Shown: positions 8,202 to 15,992 of the stretch, in pieces
How the letters are laid out: each line of letters begins with the position of its first letter
Numbering within the stretch: the stretch's first letter is position 1
NCBI GenBank assembly: GCA_045615345.1
Contig: JAZLER010000021.1
Coordinates: forward strand, 1 to 52,723
Source: Fumia sp045615345
GTDB lineage: Bacteria > Bacillota > Clostridia > Oscillospirales > Ruminococcaceae
Direction of reading: 5' to 3'
DNA: 52,723 nt
The notes under the pieces: model-generated
Databases searched by the model: none
Seen by the model: the letters and a program-made list of their open reading frames with translations, nothing else
What the model was told of the DNA's origin: nothing
Translations under genes and position numbers: made by a program

Positions 8202-9269
8202 ATGAATGAAATCAAAATTATCAGAAGCGAAAATTTAAAGCAGAAACCTGATGAAAACACTCTTGTTTTCGGTAAATATTTTACTGACCACATGTTTATG
8301 ATGGACTGGAACAAGGAAAAAGGCTGGCATGATGCTAAAATCGTTCCTTATGCACCACTTGAGCTTTCTCCCGCGTGTACTTGTCTTCATTATGGACAGG
8401 AAACTTTTGAAGGTATGAAGGCTTACAGAAATTCTGATGGTGAAATCTATCTTTTCAGACCAATGGAAAACTTCAAACGCCTCAATACATCCAATGACCG
8501 TCTGTGTATTCCTCACATTGATGAAGAATTTGCGTTGAAAGCGCTTACAGAGCTTTTGAAAATTGACAGAGACTGGGTGCCTCACAAAGAGGGAACATCC
8601 CTTTATATCCGTCCGTTTGTTATCGGAACTGAGCCCTCTCTCGGAGCACATTCCTCTTCGGAGTATAAATTTATGATAATTATGTGCCCCGTAGGAGCAT
8701 ACTACGCAACCGGCCTTAATCCTGTTAACATTTTTGTTGAAAATGAATATGTGCGTGCTGTAAGAGGTGGTACAGGTTTTGCAAAAACAGGTGGAAACTA
8801 TGCGGCATCCCTGAAGGCTCAGGATGTGGCTGCAGAAGAAGGTTTTTCACAGGTTTTATGGCTCGATGGTGTTGAGAGGAAATACATCGAAGAAGTAGGC
8901 GCTATGAACGTTTTCTTCGTGCTTAAAGATGAAATTGTAACCCCTGCTTTACAGGGCAGTATTCTTCCGGGTATTACAAGAAAGTCTGTAATTGAACTTC
9001 TCAGGAGCTGGGGATGCAATGTAAACGAAAGAAGAATTTCTATAGACGAACTTATCGAAGCATACAATAAGGGGGAATTTATTGAAATGTTTGGTAGCGG
9101 TACAGCTGCTGTAATCTCTCCCGTAGGACTTCTCAGATACAAAGATACCGATATGAAACTTTCAGACGGAAAGATTGGAGAACTTTCCCAGAAACTTTAT
9201 GATGAACTTACCGGAATTCAGTGGGGCAAATGTCCTGATACATTCGGCTGGACAGTAAAAGTAGAATAA
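8202..9269 (+). CDS. ilvE: Branched-chain amino acid aminotransferase
   Basis: This PLP enzyme (fold type IV) interconverts Leu, Ile and Val with their 2-oxo acids. The 355-residue length matches the longer BCAT subfamily. Visible landmarks are the YGQETFEGMKAYR segment, the FAKTGGNYAAS region that holds the PLP lysine, EVGAMNVFFV, and a phosphate-binding FGSGTAAVISP near the C-terminus. The start at 8202 follows GAGGTAATAAA. It completes the leucine pathway encoded by the leu operon at 18-22.7 kb but is regulated separately, without a T-box. A terminator follows directly. Confidence 0.95.
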   Translation: MNEIKIIRSENLKQKPDENTLVFGKYFTDHMFMMDWNKEKGWHDAKIVPYAPLELSPACTCLHYGQETFEGMKAYRNSDGEIYLFRPMENFKRLNTSNDRLCIPHIDEEFALKALTELLKIDRDWVPHKEGTSLYIRPFVIGTEPSLGAHSSSEYKFMIIMCPVGAYYATGLNPVNIFVENEYVRAVRGGTGFAKTGGNYAASLKAQDVAAEEGFSQVLWLDGVERKYIEEVGAMNVFFVLKDEIVTPALQGSILPGITRKSVIELLRSWGCNVNERRISIDELIEAYNKGEFIEMFGSGTAAVISPVGLLRYKDTDMKLSDGKIGELSQKLYDELTGIQWGKCPDTFGWTVKVE

Positions 9270-9276
9270 AACCTTG

Positions 9277-9309
9277 AGAATGTGGGCTTTAGCCCACATT
9301 CTTTTTTTA
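9277..9309 (+). terminator. Terminator after ilvE
   Basis: A 12-bp perfect stem (AGAATGTGGGCT with its complement at 9291-9302), a TT loop and a T7 run lie 7 nt after the ilvE stop. Confidence 0.93.
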
Positions 9310-9474
9310 TTATTTTGTTAAAAGAATAAAGTATTTAACACAACAAGCGTTGTTTATTCATAAAAAGGTCATAATTTTTGTTAAAAAATTTGTTACAATT
9401 AAATTACCTAAATTTTACAAATAAGCACTAACCAACCCAACAATCGACACAGAAAGGCTAAAAGGTAAAAGAAT

Positions 9475-10668
9475 ATGAACGGAATAAGTAAATCAGATTT
9501 GAAAAGGCGAAACCGAAAACAGCTTTTGCGTATTCTTCAGACTGAAGGAGCAACTTCGCGAGTTGACCTTGCCGAAAAAATAGGAATAACAAAAGGTGCT
9601 ATTACTATTCTTGTAAAAGAAATGCTTGAAGAAGGTATTCTTTTCGAGAAAGGTGAAAGACCTGTTAAGGGGATAAAAAGTTCCCGCGGCAGGAAAAAGA
9701 CACTTCTTGATATCGATCCGACATTCAGGATGGGGATAGGTCTTGTTATCGACCGCGGATTTATTCATTTAGGACTTTCCACGTTAAACGGCGGTATTGT
9801 CGAAAAACATATTATCAGGATAGATGAGGAAGATAACGCTGAAAAAATAATAGCAAAGATAGAAAATCTTTATAAAGATATTGTATACAAAAACGACTTG
9901 AAAGAAGGATATGTTGTCGGAGTAGGGGTGAGCATTTCACGCGAGTATTACCCTATGTTCGGAATTACAGACATTGTAAATCCCGATTTTTCAAAAATTG
10001 AGGAAAAACTCAGTGTGTTCATAAGAGAACCGCTTATATTCGGGTCGTTGATGGAGGGTATTGTCACTGCGTGGCTTGATTCGCCCAATGATGCAAAGCA
10101 CAGTAACAATGTAGTCGCTTTAAGATTTACCGGTGGGTTTGACAGTGCCGTGTGTATTGAGGATAAAATCTATAAAGGAACCCAGGGGAAAGGTATGGAT
10201 TTGTCAGAATACAAGGTAGAACTCTGGGGCAAAAATGACTATATAAGGAAAATATTTTCGTGGGAGGGAGTAAAACCTCGTTTTATGGAGGTTTTTTCTG
10301 CTGAAAGTACACCTGTAATCTGGGGAGAAAGCGGAGGAAGTTTCCAGAATGTATGTGAGCTTTTAAAAAGAAGTGACTATATTCCCAAGGATTCGGTTCT
10401 GGTAGAAATGCTTGATGATATCGCCAAAGTATATTTACGGCTTATGAGCGATATAAAGGTTTTTCTTGACCCTGATGTGGTTATCCTTTTTGGCGAAAGA
10501 GAAAAGGGCAGTGCTATCGATGAATACATCCTTAAAAAGGTACTTGGCGCATTTAATAAGGACCAGGAAAAATTCGTTGTAAAAAGCTCATTTGACAGGT
10601 CAAACGCCTTTGTTGCAACTGCTGCACTGGCGGTTCGTGAATTTTTTATTAACAAAGGCGGTTTTTAG
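9475..10668 (+). CDS. ROK-family (NagC/XylR-like) transcriptional regulator with degenerate sugar-kinase domain
   Basis: The 397-residue product has an N-terminal winged helix-turn-helix (about residues 8-60; DLAEKIGITKGAITILVKEML) followed by a ROK-like ASKHA domain. Regulators of this type bind sugars and control carbohydrate genes. Here the kinase-type landmarks are eroded. Where the family has an Asn-Asp-x-Asn sugar/catalytic segment, this protein has FGSLMEGIVTAW. The usual GEIGH reads GMDLSEY, and the CxCGxxGC zinc motif is absent. It is therefore a regulator without kinase activity, and its ligand cannot be predicted. It stands alone between terminators. Upstream, 9310-9474 is A+T-rich and contains an AACAAgcgTTGTT palindrome near 9340-9355 that could be an operator, but I found no convincing promoter. 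Confidence 0.82.
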   Translation: MNGISKSDLKRRNRKQLLRILQTEGATSRVDLAEKIGITKGAITILVKEMLEEGILFEKGERPVKGIKSSRGRKKTLLDIDPTFRMGIGLVIDRGFIHLGLSTLNGGIVEKHIIRIDEEDNAEKIIAKIENLYKDIVYKNDLKEGYVVGVGVSISREYYPMFGITDIVNPDFSKIEEKLSVFIREPLIFGSLMEGIVTAWLDSPNDAKHSNNVVALRFTGGFDSAVCIEDKIYKGTQGKGMDLSEYKVELWGKNDYIRKIFSWEGVKPRFMEVFSAESTPVIWGESGGSFQNVCELLKRSDYIPKDSVLVEMLDDIAKVYLRLMSDIKVFLDPDVVILFGEREKGSAIDEYILKKVLGAFNKDQEKFVVKSSFDRSNAFVATAALAVREFFINKGGF

Positions 10669-10696
10669 TTACTTTTTTATAAGTTTATGGTATAAT
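10669..10696 (+). promoter_or_regulatory. Probable promoter of the ATP synthase operon
   Basis: TTACTT (10669-10674) and a perfect TATAAT (10691-10696) are 16 bp apart, and TGG directly precedes the -10. It overlaps the end of the ROK regulator gene and is the only good promoter seen before the atp cluster. Confidence 0.6.
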
Positions 10697-10707
10697 CTAA
10701 ATATTGA

Positions 10708-10738
10708 AAGGCAGATATTTTAAGTGTCTGCCTTTTTT
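10708..10738 (+). terminator. Terminator-like hairpin in the leader of the atp operon
   Basis: An 8-bp stem (AAGGCAGA / TCTGCCTT) with an 11-nt loop and a T6 run looks like the terminator of the ROK gene. It begins about 12 bp downstream of the -10 box of the next promoter, however, so it lies inside the leader of the atp transcript and could act there as an attenuator. Confidence 0.7.
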
Positions 10739-10761
10739 AATAATTTTTTCAGGAGGAAAAG

Positions 10762-11112
10762 ATGAAGTTACTTATTTTCATACTAAACAACACAGATAAA
10801 CTTGAAGAATTGATGGTCGAACTTTCCGAAGCAGGTATTCGCGGTGCAACCGTGATAGAATCCTCCGGTATGGCACAAGTGCTTACACATTCCAAGGAGG
10901 ATGATCCGCTTATAGGATATCTCCGTTCGTTTTTAGATACTTCAAAGACAACAAACAAAACTATTTTATTTGTTGCCGGGGATGAGGATATCGTCATAAT
11001 CCGAAAAGTAATCAAGGATGTAATCGGTGATTTGTCACAGCCTCAGACCGGTATTATCTTCACAGTTCCCGTTGATTTTACAGACGGAATAAAAAAGGAG
11101 CCTAAATCCTGA
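10762..11112 (+). CDS. PII-like (nitrogen-regulator superfamily) protein
   Basis: The 116-residue product begins MKLLIFILN, then runs KLEELMVELSEAGIRGATVIESSGMAQVL. This is the typical first half of PII-superfamily folds (beta strand, helix, then GATVI followed by a glycine-rich turn). A second beta-alpha repeat around residues 72-105 (TILFVAGDEDIVIIRKVIKDVIG) completes a ferredoxin-like fold. The classical uridylylated T-loop tyrosine motif is not evident. Such proteins usually sense nucleotides and control a neighbouring transporter or enzyme by direct contact. It is the first gene of the ATP synthase operon, 19 nt before the AtpI-like gene and behind a strong GGAGG. Its partner and ligand are unknown; a link to ATP synthase is inferred from position. 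Confidence 0.6.
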   Translation: MKLLIFILNNTDKLEELMVELSEAGIRGATVIESSGMAQVLTHSKEDDPLIGYLRSFLDTSKTTNKTILFVAGDEDIVIIRKVIKDVIGDLSQPQTGIIFTVPVDFTDGIKKEPKS

Positions 11113-11131
11113 CTTTAGGAGGCGATATTGA

Positions 11132-11491
11132 GTGAAAGAATGCCTTAAAGAAGTAAAAATTGTAGCTGTGGCGGCACTGATACTTGATGTGCTTTTTGTC
11201 GCGGTATCGCTTGCGTTTTTTAAACTTGACTTAAAAGCGATTTCGGGGTTGATAATCGGCACAATTTATGCTATACTTAATCATATGGCTTTGTGGTATA
11301 CAGTACAAGGACTTTCAGGAAAAAAGAGAGTAAAGCTTTCTTACGGATTAAGCTATATGATCCGCTTTGCGGTAGCGGGAATATGCCTTGTGATCGGGTT
11401 TTTATATTTAAATCCCTTTGCGGTGGTTGTTCCGATGCTGGCACCGAAAGCCGGATATTATTTTATGGCATTTACGGGTAAAGATATTTAA
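11132..11491 (+). CDS. atpI: AtpI-like ATP synthase assembly protein
   Basis: The 119-residue membrane protein has four predicted hydrophobic segments (about residues 9-30, 36-58, 71-92 and 95-113) and conserved-looking glycines. It lies directly before atpB, the standard place for AtpI, which assists c-ring assembly and may help Mg2+ supply. The sequence of this family is poorly conserved, so the call rests on topology, size and position. The start is GTG at 11132, nine bases after TAGGAGG; an ATG five codons further in has no better site. atpB follows after 18 nt. Confidence 0.75.
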   Translation: MKECLKEVKIVAVAALILDVLFVAVSLAFFKLDLKAISGLIIGTIYAILNHMALWYTVQGLSGKKRVKLSYGLSYMIRFAVAGICLVIGFLYLNPFAVVVPMLAPKAGYYFMAFTGKDI

Positions 11492-11509
11492 TGCAGGAGG
11501 TGTGAATAA

Positions 11510-12214
11510 GTGGAAGGACCAAAGATACTTTTTACTATTCCGATTTTTGGCGGAATAAATTTTGATGAAACGATGCTCAATGCTTCTCTTATTACAATTG
11601 CTATTTTTATTCTTTGTCTTGTTCTTACTCATAAAATGGAGAAGATACCGAGGAAAAAAACTCAGATTATTGCAGAAAAGCTTGTCATGGTAGTGGACGA
11701 CCTTGTTGAAAGCACAATGGGGAAAAGCTGTATGGCGTTTTCACCGTATATTATGGCACTTTTTGCATCGTCACTTTTTGGTAGCCTTATTTCGCTTATC
11801 GGCTTAAGGTCCACTACAATGGACATCAACACCACCGGTGCATGGTCCTTGATGACGGCATTTTTCATTCATTATATGGGGTTCAAGTCAAGCGGATTTA
11901 AAGGCTATCTTAAAACTTTTGCAGAGCCCATACCGTTTTTGCTCCCGATTAACCTTATCGGTATTGTGTCAACGCCGCTCGGAATGGCACTCCGTCATTT
12001 CGGAAACATAGTCGGCGGTTCGATTATTATGACACTTTTATACACGGGTCTTGCAACTTTCAGTTCGATGTTAAGACTTCCCGTACCGATTTTACAGGTA
12101 GGTTTACCGGCAGTACTTTCACTTTATTTTGATTTGTTCAGCGGATTTATGCAGGCGTGTATTTTCTGTATGCTGACAATGGTTTATGTGAGCAATAACG
12201 CTCCTGAAGAATAA
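11510..12214 (+). CDS. atpB: F-type ATP synthase subunit a
   Basis: Subunit a forms the ion half-channels next to the c-ring. The 234-residue product is strongly hydrophobic with five to six membrane helices. The essential arginine of the penultimate helix is visible in ALRHFGNIVGG (family form LRLFGNxxAG). The preceding FAEPIPFLLPINLIG segment is also typical. The start is GTG at 11510 behind GCAGGAGGTG. The product is close to the usual length for Firmicutes. Together with the c subunit it would set the ion specificity, discussed under atpE. Confidence 0.95.
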   Translation: MEGPKILFTIPIFGGINFDETMLNASLITIAIFILCLVLTHKMEKIPRKKTQIIAEKLVMVVDDLVESTMGKSCMAFSPYIMALFASSLFGSLISLIGLRSTTMDINTTGAWSLMTAFFIHYMGFKSSGFKGYLKTFAEPIPFLLPINLIGIVSTPLGMALRHFGNIVGGSIIMTLLYTGLATFSSMLRLPVPILQVGLPAVLSLYFDLFSGFMQACIFCMLTMVYVSNNAPEE

Positions 12215-12255
12215 TTTGTATTTAAACCCTTTGGGTAAAAGAAAGGAAGAAATAT

Positions 12256-12525
12256 ATGGACATTTTAACAGCGAAAACTTTAATTCTTGCAGCTTCTGCA
12301 ATCGGTGCAGGCCTTGCAGTTATTGCCGGTATCGGCCCCGGTATCGGTCAGGGTTATGCAGCGGGTAAGGCTGTTGAAGCAGTAGGTCGTCAGCCTGAAG
12401 CGCAGGGTCTTGTTTTGAAAACATTGCTCGTAGGATGTGGTGTTGCCGAAACTACCGGTATTTACGGTTTGTTTATTGCTTTGGCACTCTTGTTCTTCAA
12501 CCCCTTGGTAAATCTTATAGGATAA
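12256..12525 (+). CDS. atpE: F-type ATP synthase subunit c with Na+-binding signature
   Basis: The 89-residue two-helix hairpin protein builds the rotor ring. Helix 1 contains the GPGIGQGYAAGKAVEAVGRQPEA stretch with the polar loop RQP. Helix 2 contains the ion-binding carboxylate in GVAETTGIYG. By direct count the residues are Gln32, Val63, Glu65, Thr66, Thr67 and Tyr70, the positions and types that coordinate Na+ in characterised sodium-driven rings such as that of Ilyobacter tartaricus (which has Ser66). H+-specific rings lack this Gln plus hydroxyl set. The ring is therefore predicted to bind Na+. The gene follows atpB after 41 nt and has a GAAAGGAAG ribosome site, suited to high expression of this multi-copy subunit. 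Confidence 0.96.
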   Translation: MDILTAKTLILAASAIGAGLAVIAGIGPGIGQGYAAGKAVEAVGRQPEAQGLVLKTLLVGCGVAETTGIYGLFIALALLFFNPLVNLIG

Positions 12526-12537
12526 GAGGTGAACGAT

Positions 12538-13050
12538 TTGCAGACAGGTGAAGTTTTTGCAATTGATTTGTGGAAAATCCTGTTTATGCTGATAAACCTT
12601 TTGCTCATTTATCTGACTTTTAAAAAGTTCTTATACGGACCTGTTAAAAAGATTTTTGAGATGAGAGAAAAGGAAGTCACTGAAACTTACGATAAAGCAG
12701 CTACTGCTGAAAAAGAAGCAAACGAACTCAAGGATAAGTATGAAAAGAAGCTTTTGAGTGCAAAAGAAGAAGCACAGGAAATAGTTTCTTCTGCTACAAA
12801 ACGCGCTCAGCTCCGCTCCGAGTCTATTGTAAATGATGCTAAAGAAACAGTTTCCAATATGATGTCAAGAGCACAGGAACAGATTGAGTCCGAAAAGAAA
12901 AAAGCTGTCAACGAAATCAAAGATGGTATCACGGATATTGCTTTGATGGCGGCTTCTACCGTTCTTGAGAAGGATATGAATACGGCTGACCATAATAAGC
13001 TTATTGACGAGTTTATTGATAAGATGGGAGAAGAGCCATGGCAGAATTAG
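12538..13050 (+). CDS. atpF: F-type ATP synthase subunit b
   Basis: Subunit b is the peripheral stalk. The product has one N-terminal membrane helix (about residues 8-28, LWKILFMLINLLLIYLTF), then a long charged coiled coil rich in Glu, Lys and Ala. A GTG at 12529 is in frame, but it is itself part of the AGAGGTG ribosome site. The TTG at 12538, six bases after that site, is the better start and gives 170 residues. The gene lies 12 nt after atpE, and its end overlaps the start of atpH by 13 bases. Confidence 0.92.
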   Translation: MQTGEVFAIDLWKILFMLINLLLIYLTFKKFLYGPVKKIFEMREKEVTETYDKAATAEKEANELKDKYEKKLLSAKEEAQEIVSSATKRAQLRSESIVNDAKETVSNMMSRAQEQIESEKKKAVNEIKDGITDIALMAASTVLEKDMNTADHNKLIDEFIDKMGEEPWQN

Positions 13051-13580
13051 CAGAAAAAATTTATGCCGATGCGTTGTTTTCTTCGGCTGTTGAGGAAAAC
13101 TGTCTTGAAGCTGTGAAAGAGGACCTCGAAGGCCTTTGCGAAGCTTTTAAGGACAATACCGATTTTTTTGGTATGATGGATGCTCCTACTTTTGAAAATG
13201 AGGAAAAAGCCCGGATTTTAAAAGATGTCTTTGAAGGAAAGACGGAAAAATTGCTTTATAATTTTATTTGTCTTCTTTGTGACAAAAAAAGAATGTCACT
13301 TTTTTTAAAGATTTCCGAAAGCTTTTTTGACTCTTATCGTGAACATCACGGATTTTTAGAGGTTAATGTTGCTTCTGCTGTAGCTTTAAGTGATACTCAG
13401 AAAGAAAAACTCAGAGAAAAATTATCAGCACTTACAGGCAAAAAGATTTTGCTTAAAACACAAATCGAGCCATCTGTTATCGGAGGTATAATTTTGCGCT
13501 ATGATAACAAGGAAATCGATGGTTCAGTACAGAAAAAAATTGATTCTCTGCGAAATACTATCCGCAGTGTAATCGCATAG
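13038..13580 (+). CDS. atpH: F-type ATP synthase subunit delta
   Basis: Subunit delta joins the peripheral stalk to the top of the F1 head. The 180-residue, mostly helical product has the family's usual length. It shows the weakly conserved N-terminal YADALFSSA segment and a C-terminal beta-rich domain ending in the typical PSVIGGIILRYDNKEIDGSVQKK signature. Its ATG overlaps the end of atpF by 13 nt, implying translational coupling, and atpA follows after 16 nt. Confidence 0.93.
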   Translation: MAELAEKIYADALFSSAVEENCLEAVKEDLEGLCEAFKDNTDFFGMMDAPTFENEEKARILKDVFEGKTEKLLYNFICLLCDKKRMSLFLKISESFFDSYREHHGFLEVNVASAVALSDTQKEKLREKLSALTGKKILLKTQIEPSVIGGIILRYDNKEIDGSVQKKIDSLRNTIRSVIA

Positions 13581-13596
13581 GGAAAGGAAGGTCCAA

Positions 13597-15111
13597 ATGG
13601 CTTTACGCCCTGAAGAAATTACAAATCTTATTAAAGTCCAGATTAAAAATTATCAGGATAAAATCGAACAGAAGGATGTCGGAAAGGTTGTTACAGTAGG
13701 TGACGGTATTGCGCGTGTTTACGGCCTTGAAAGCTGTATGTCCGGCGAACTTCTGCAGTTTGAAAACGGCACTTACGGAATGGCTCTTAACTTAGAGCAG
13801 GATTTTGTCGGTGCGGTACTTTTAGGTTCCGATGAGGAAATTAAGGAAGGCGACACAGTACGCCGTACAGAGAAGATTGTTTCTGTACCCGTAGGTGAAG
13901 CATTGCTCGGAAGAGTTGTAAACCCTCTCGGTGAGCCTATTGACGGTAAGGGTGCCGTCCTTACAGAAGAAAGACGCCCTATCGAAACAAATGCTCCCGG
14001 AATTATCGAAAGAGAGAGTGTTAACCGTCCGTTGCAGACAGGTATCAAGGCTATCGACTCTATGATTCCGATAGGCAGAGGTCAGCGTGAGCTTATCATC
14101 GGTGACCGTCAGACAGGTAAAACATCTATTGCTATTGATACAATTATCAACCAGAATGACAAAGATGTAATTTGTATCTATGTCGCAATCGGTCAGAAAC
14201 GCTCAACCGTTGCCAATGTTGTAGATACACTTTCAAAAGCAGGTGCTCTGGACTACACTATTGTTGTTTCAGCTACCGCTTCTGAACTTGCACCTATCCA
14301 GTATATTGCGCCTTATGCAGGTTGCGCAATGGGTGAATACTTTATGAACAAGGGCAAAGATGTACTTTGTGTTTATGACGATTTGTCAAAACACGCGGTG
14401 GCTTACCGTGCACTTTCTTTGCTTTTGAAACGCCCTCCCGGGCGTGAAGCATATCCGGGCGATGTTTTCTATCTCCATTCAAGACTTTTAGAGCGTGCTG
14501 CAAACCTTGCTCCCGAACTTGGTGGCGGTTCACTTACAGCGCTTCCGATCATCGAAACTCAGGCGGGAGATGTATCTGCGTATATTCCCACCAATGTTAT
14601 TTCGATTACAGACGGGCAGATTTTCCTTGAAACCGAGCTTTTTAATGCCGGTGTAAGACCTGCGGTAAACCCCGGTATTTCGGTATCGCGTGTTGGCGGT
14701 AATGCACAGATTAAAGCTATGAAAAAGGTTTCAGGACAATTAAAACTCGCGTATTCGCAGTACAGAGAACTTCAGGCGTTTGCACAGTTCGGGTCTGACC
14801 TTGATAAGGACACAAAAGACCGTCTTGAACAGGGTGCTCGTATAGTTGAAGTTTTGAAACAGAACAAGAATTCACCTGTTTCGGTTGAAAATCAGGTTAT
14901 CATTATTTATGCGGTTATAAATAACTTCTTGCAGAAAATTCCTGCAAACCGTATTTCTGAATTTGAGGCAGAGCTTTACGAATTCATAAATGATGCTTAT
15001 CCTGAGATAACCGAAAGTATCAAAAAATCAGGTGACCTTACAAAAGAGAATATCGAAAGATTAAACGAAGTGCTTAAAACTTTTGTTGATAAATTTTTAA
15101 GTCGTCAGTAA
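13597..15111 (+). CDS. atpA: F-type ATP synthase subunit alpha
   Basis: Subunit alpha is the regulatory nucleotide-binding subunit of the F1 hexamer. The 504-residue product has the expected length. It has a beta-barrel N-terminal domain, Walker A GDRQTGKT near residue 170, VYVAIGQKRSTVA, and the PAVNPGISVSRVGG signature that includes the arginine finger at the catalytic interface. The ATG at 13597 follows GGAAAGGAAGG. No truncation or frameshift is seen. Confidence 0.98.
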   Translation: MALRPEEITNLIKVQIKNYQDKIEQKDVGKVVTVGDGIARVYGLESCMSGELLQFENGTYGMALNLEQDFVGAVLLGSDEEIKEGDTVRRTEKIVSVPVGEALLGRVVNPLGEPIDGKGAVLTEERRPIETNAPGIIERESVNRPLQTGIKAIDSMIPIGRGQRELIIGDRQTGKTSIAIDTIINQNDKDVICIYVAIGQKRSTVANVVDTLSKAGALDYTIVVSATASELAPIQYIAPYAGCAMGEYFMNKGKDVLCVYDDLSKHAVAYRALSLLLKRPPGREAYPGDVFYLHSRLLERAANLAPELGGGSLTALPIIETQAGDVSAYIPTNVISITDGQIFLETELFNAGVRPAVNPGISVSRVGGNAQIKAMKKVSGQLKLAYSQYRELQAFAQFGSDLDKDTKDRLEQGARIVEVLKQNKNSPVSVENQVIIIYAVINNFLQKIPANRISEFEAELYEFINDAYPEITESIKKSGDLTKENIERLNEVLKTFVDKFLSRQ

Positions 15112-15123
15112 AGGAGGGGTTTT

Positions 15124-15981
15124 GTGGGTGCTTCAATGAAGGATATCAAGGACCGTATAAAATCGGTTGAAGGTACTATGCAGATAACAAAAGCTATGGA
15201 ACTTGTTTCTTCCTCCAAGCTCCGCAAAGCTAAAGAGCGCGCAGAGAATGCCCGTCCCTTTTTCAATATTCTTTATGAAACCATTTCGGAACTTGCTTGT
15301 GAGATGAATGAAGACGACAGTATTTATACTGTCTACGACAGCACAAGAAAGCCCTTGTATGTTGTAATTGCCGGTGACCGAGGTCTTGCAGGTGGTTATA
15401 ACTCGAATATTTTCAAACTTGTTGACGAAAAGATTAAAAATGACAATGCTTTTGTGATTGCCATTGGCAAAAAAAGTGTTGAGCATTACGAAAAATTAAA
15501 TTGCAATGTCTTAGGTAAGTATCCTGATATTGCAGAAGGTCCCGATGAATGTGCAGTTTCTGAAATTACAGAAAAGATAAACTCCCTTTTTAAAGAAGGA
15601 AAAGTCGGAAGTGTTCATCTTGCTTTTACGCAGTTTGTTACAGCGTTAAGTCAGATAGCAAGTGAGCTTCAGATTCTGCCCCTTGATTTGCATAAAGAGG
15701 CTCGTGACCCTAAAAAAATAAGTCAGGAAGTTCTTTACGAACCGTCTGCAAAAGCAGTATTTGACAGCATTATACCTCAGTATATAGCAGGTATGGTGTA
15801 CGGCGGTGTGGTTGAATCTTATGCATCCGAGCAGGGTGCAAGAAGAACCGCTATGGAATCTGCAAGTAAAAACGCAAAAGAGATGATTGACACACTGTCA
15901 CTTTCCTATAACAGGGCAAGACAGTCTGCAATCACTCAGGAGCTTACTGAAATTGTAGCAGGAGCTAATGCTACTGTATAG
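15124..15981 (+). CDS. atpG: F-type ATP synthase subunit gamma
   Basis: Subunit gamma is the rotating central shaft. The 285-residue product has the family N-terminus MKDIKDRIKSVEGTMQITKAM, a central Rossmann-like domain (VVIAGDRGLAGGYN), and the C-terminal helix signature ARRTAMESASKNA. The start is GTG at 15124, directly after AAAGGAGGGG. The ATG four codons on (15136) lies too far from that site, and the family normally has a few residues before MKDI. Confidence 0.96.
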   Translation: MGASMKDIKDRIKSVEGTMQITKAMELVSSSKLRKAKERAENARPFFNILYETISELACEMNEDDSIYTVYDSTRKPLYVVIAGDRGLAGGYNSNIFKLVDEKIKNDNAFVIAIGKKSVEHYEKLNCNVLGKYPDIAEGPDECAVSEITEKINSLFKEGKVGSVHLAFTQFVTALSQIASELQILPLDLHKEARDPKKISQEVLYEPSAKAVFDSIIPQYIAGMVYGGVVESYASEQGARRTAMESASKNAKEMIDTLSLSYNRARQSAITQELTEIVAGANATV

Positions 15982-15992
15982 GAGGGAAGCAA

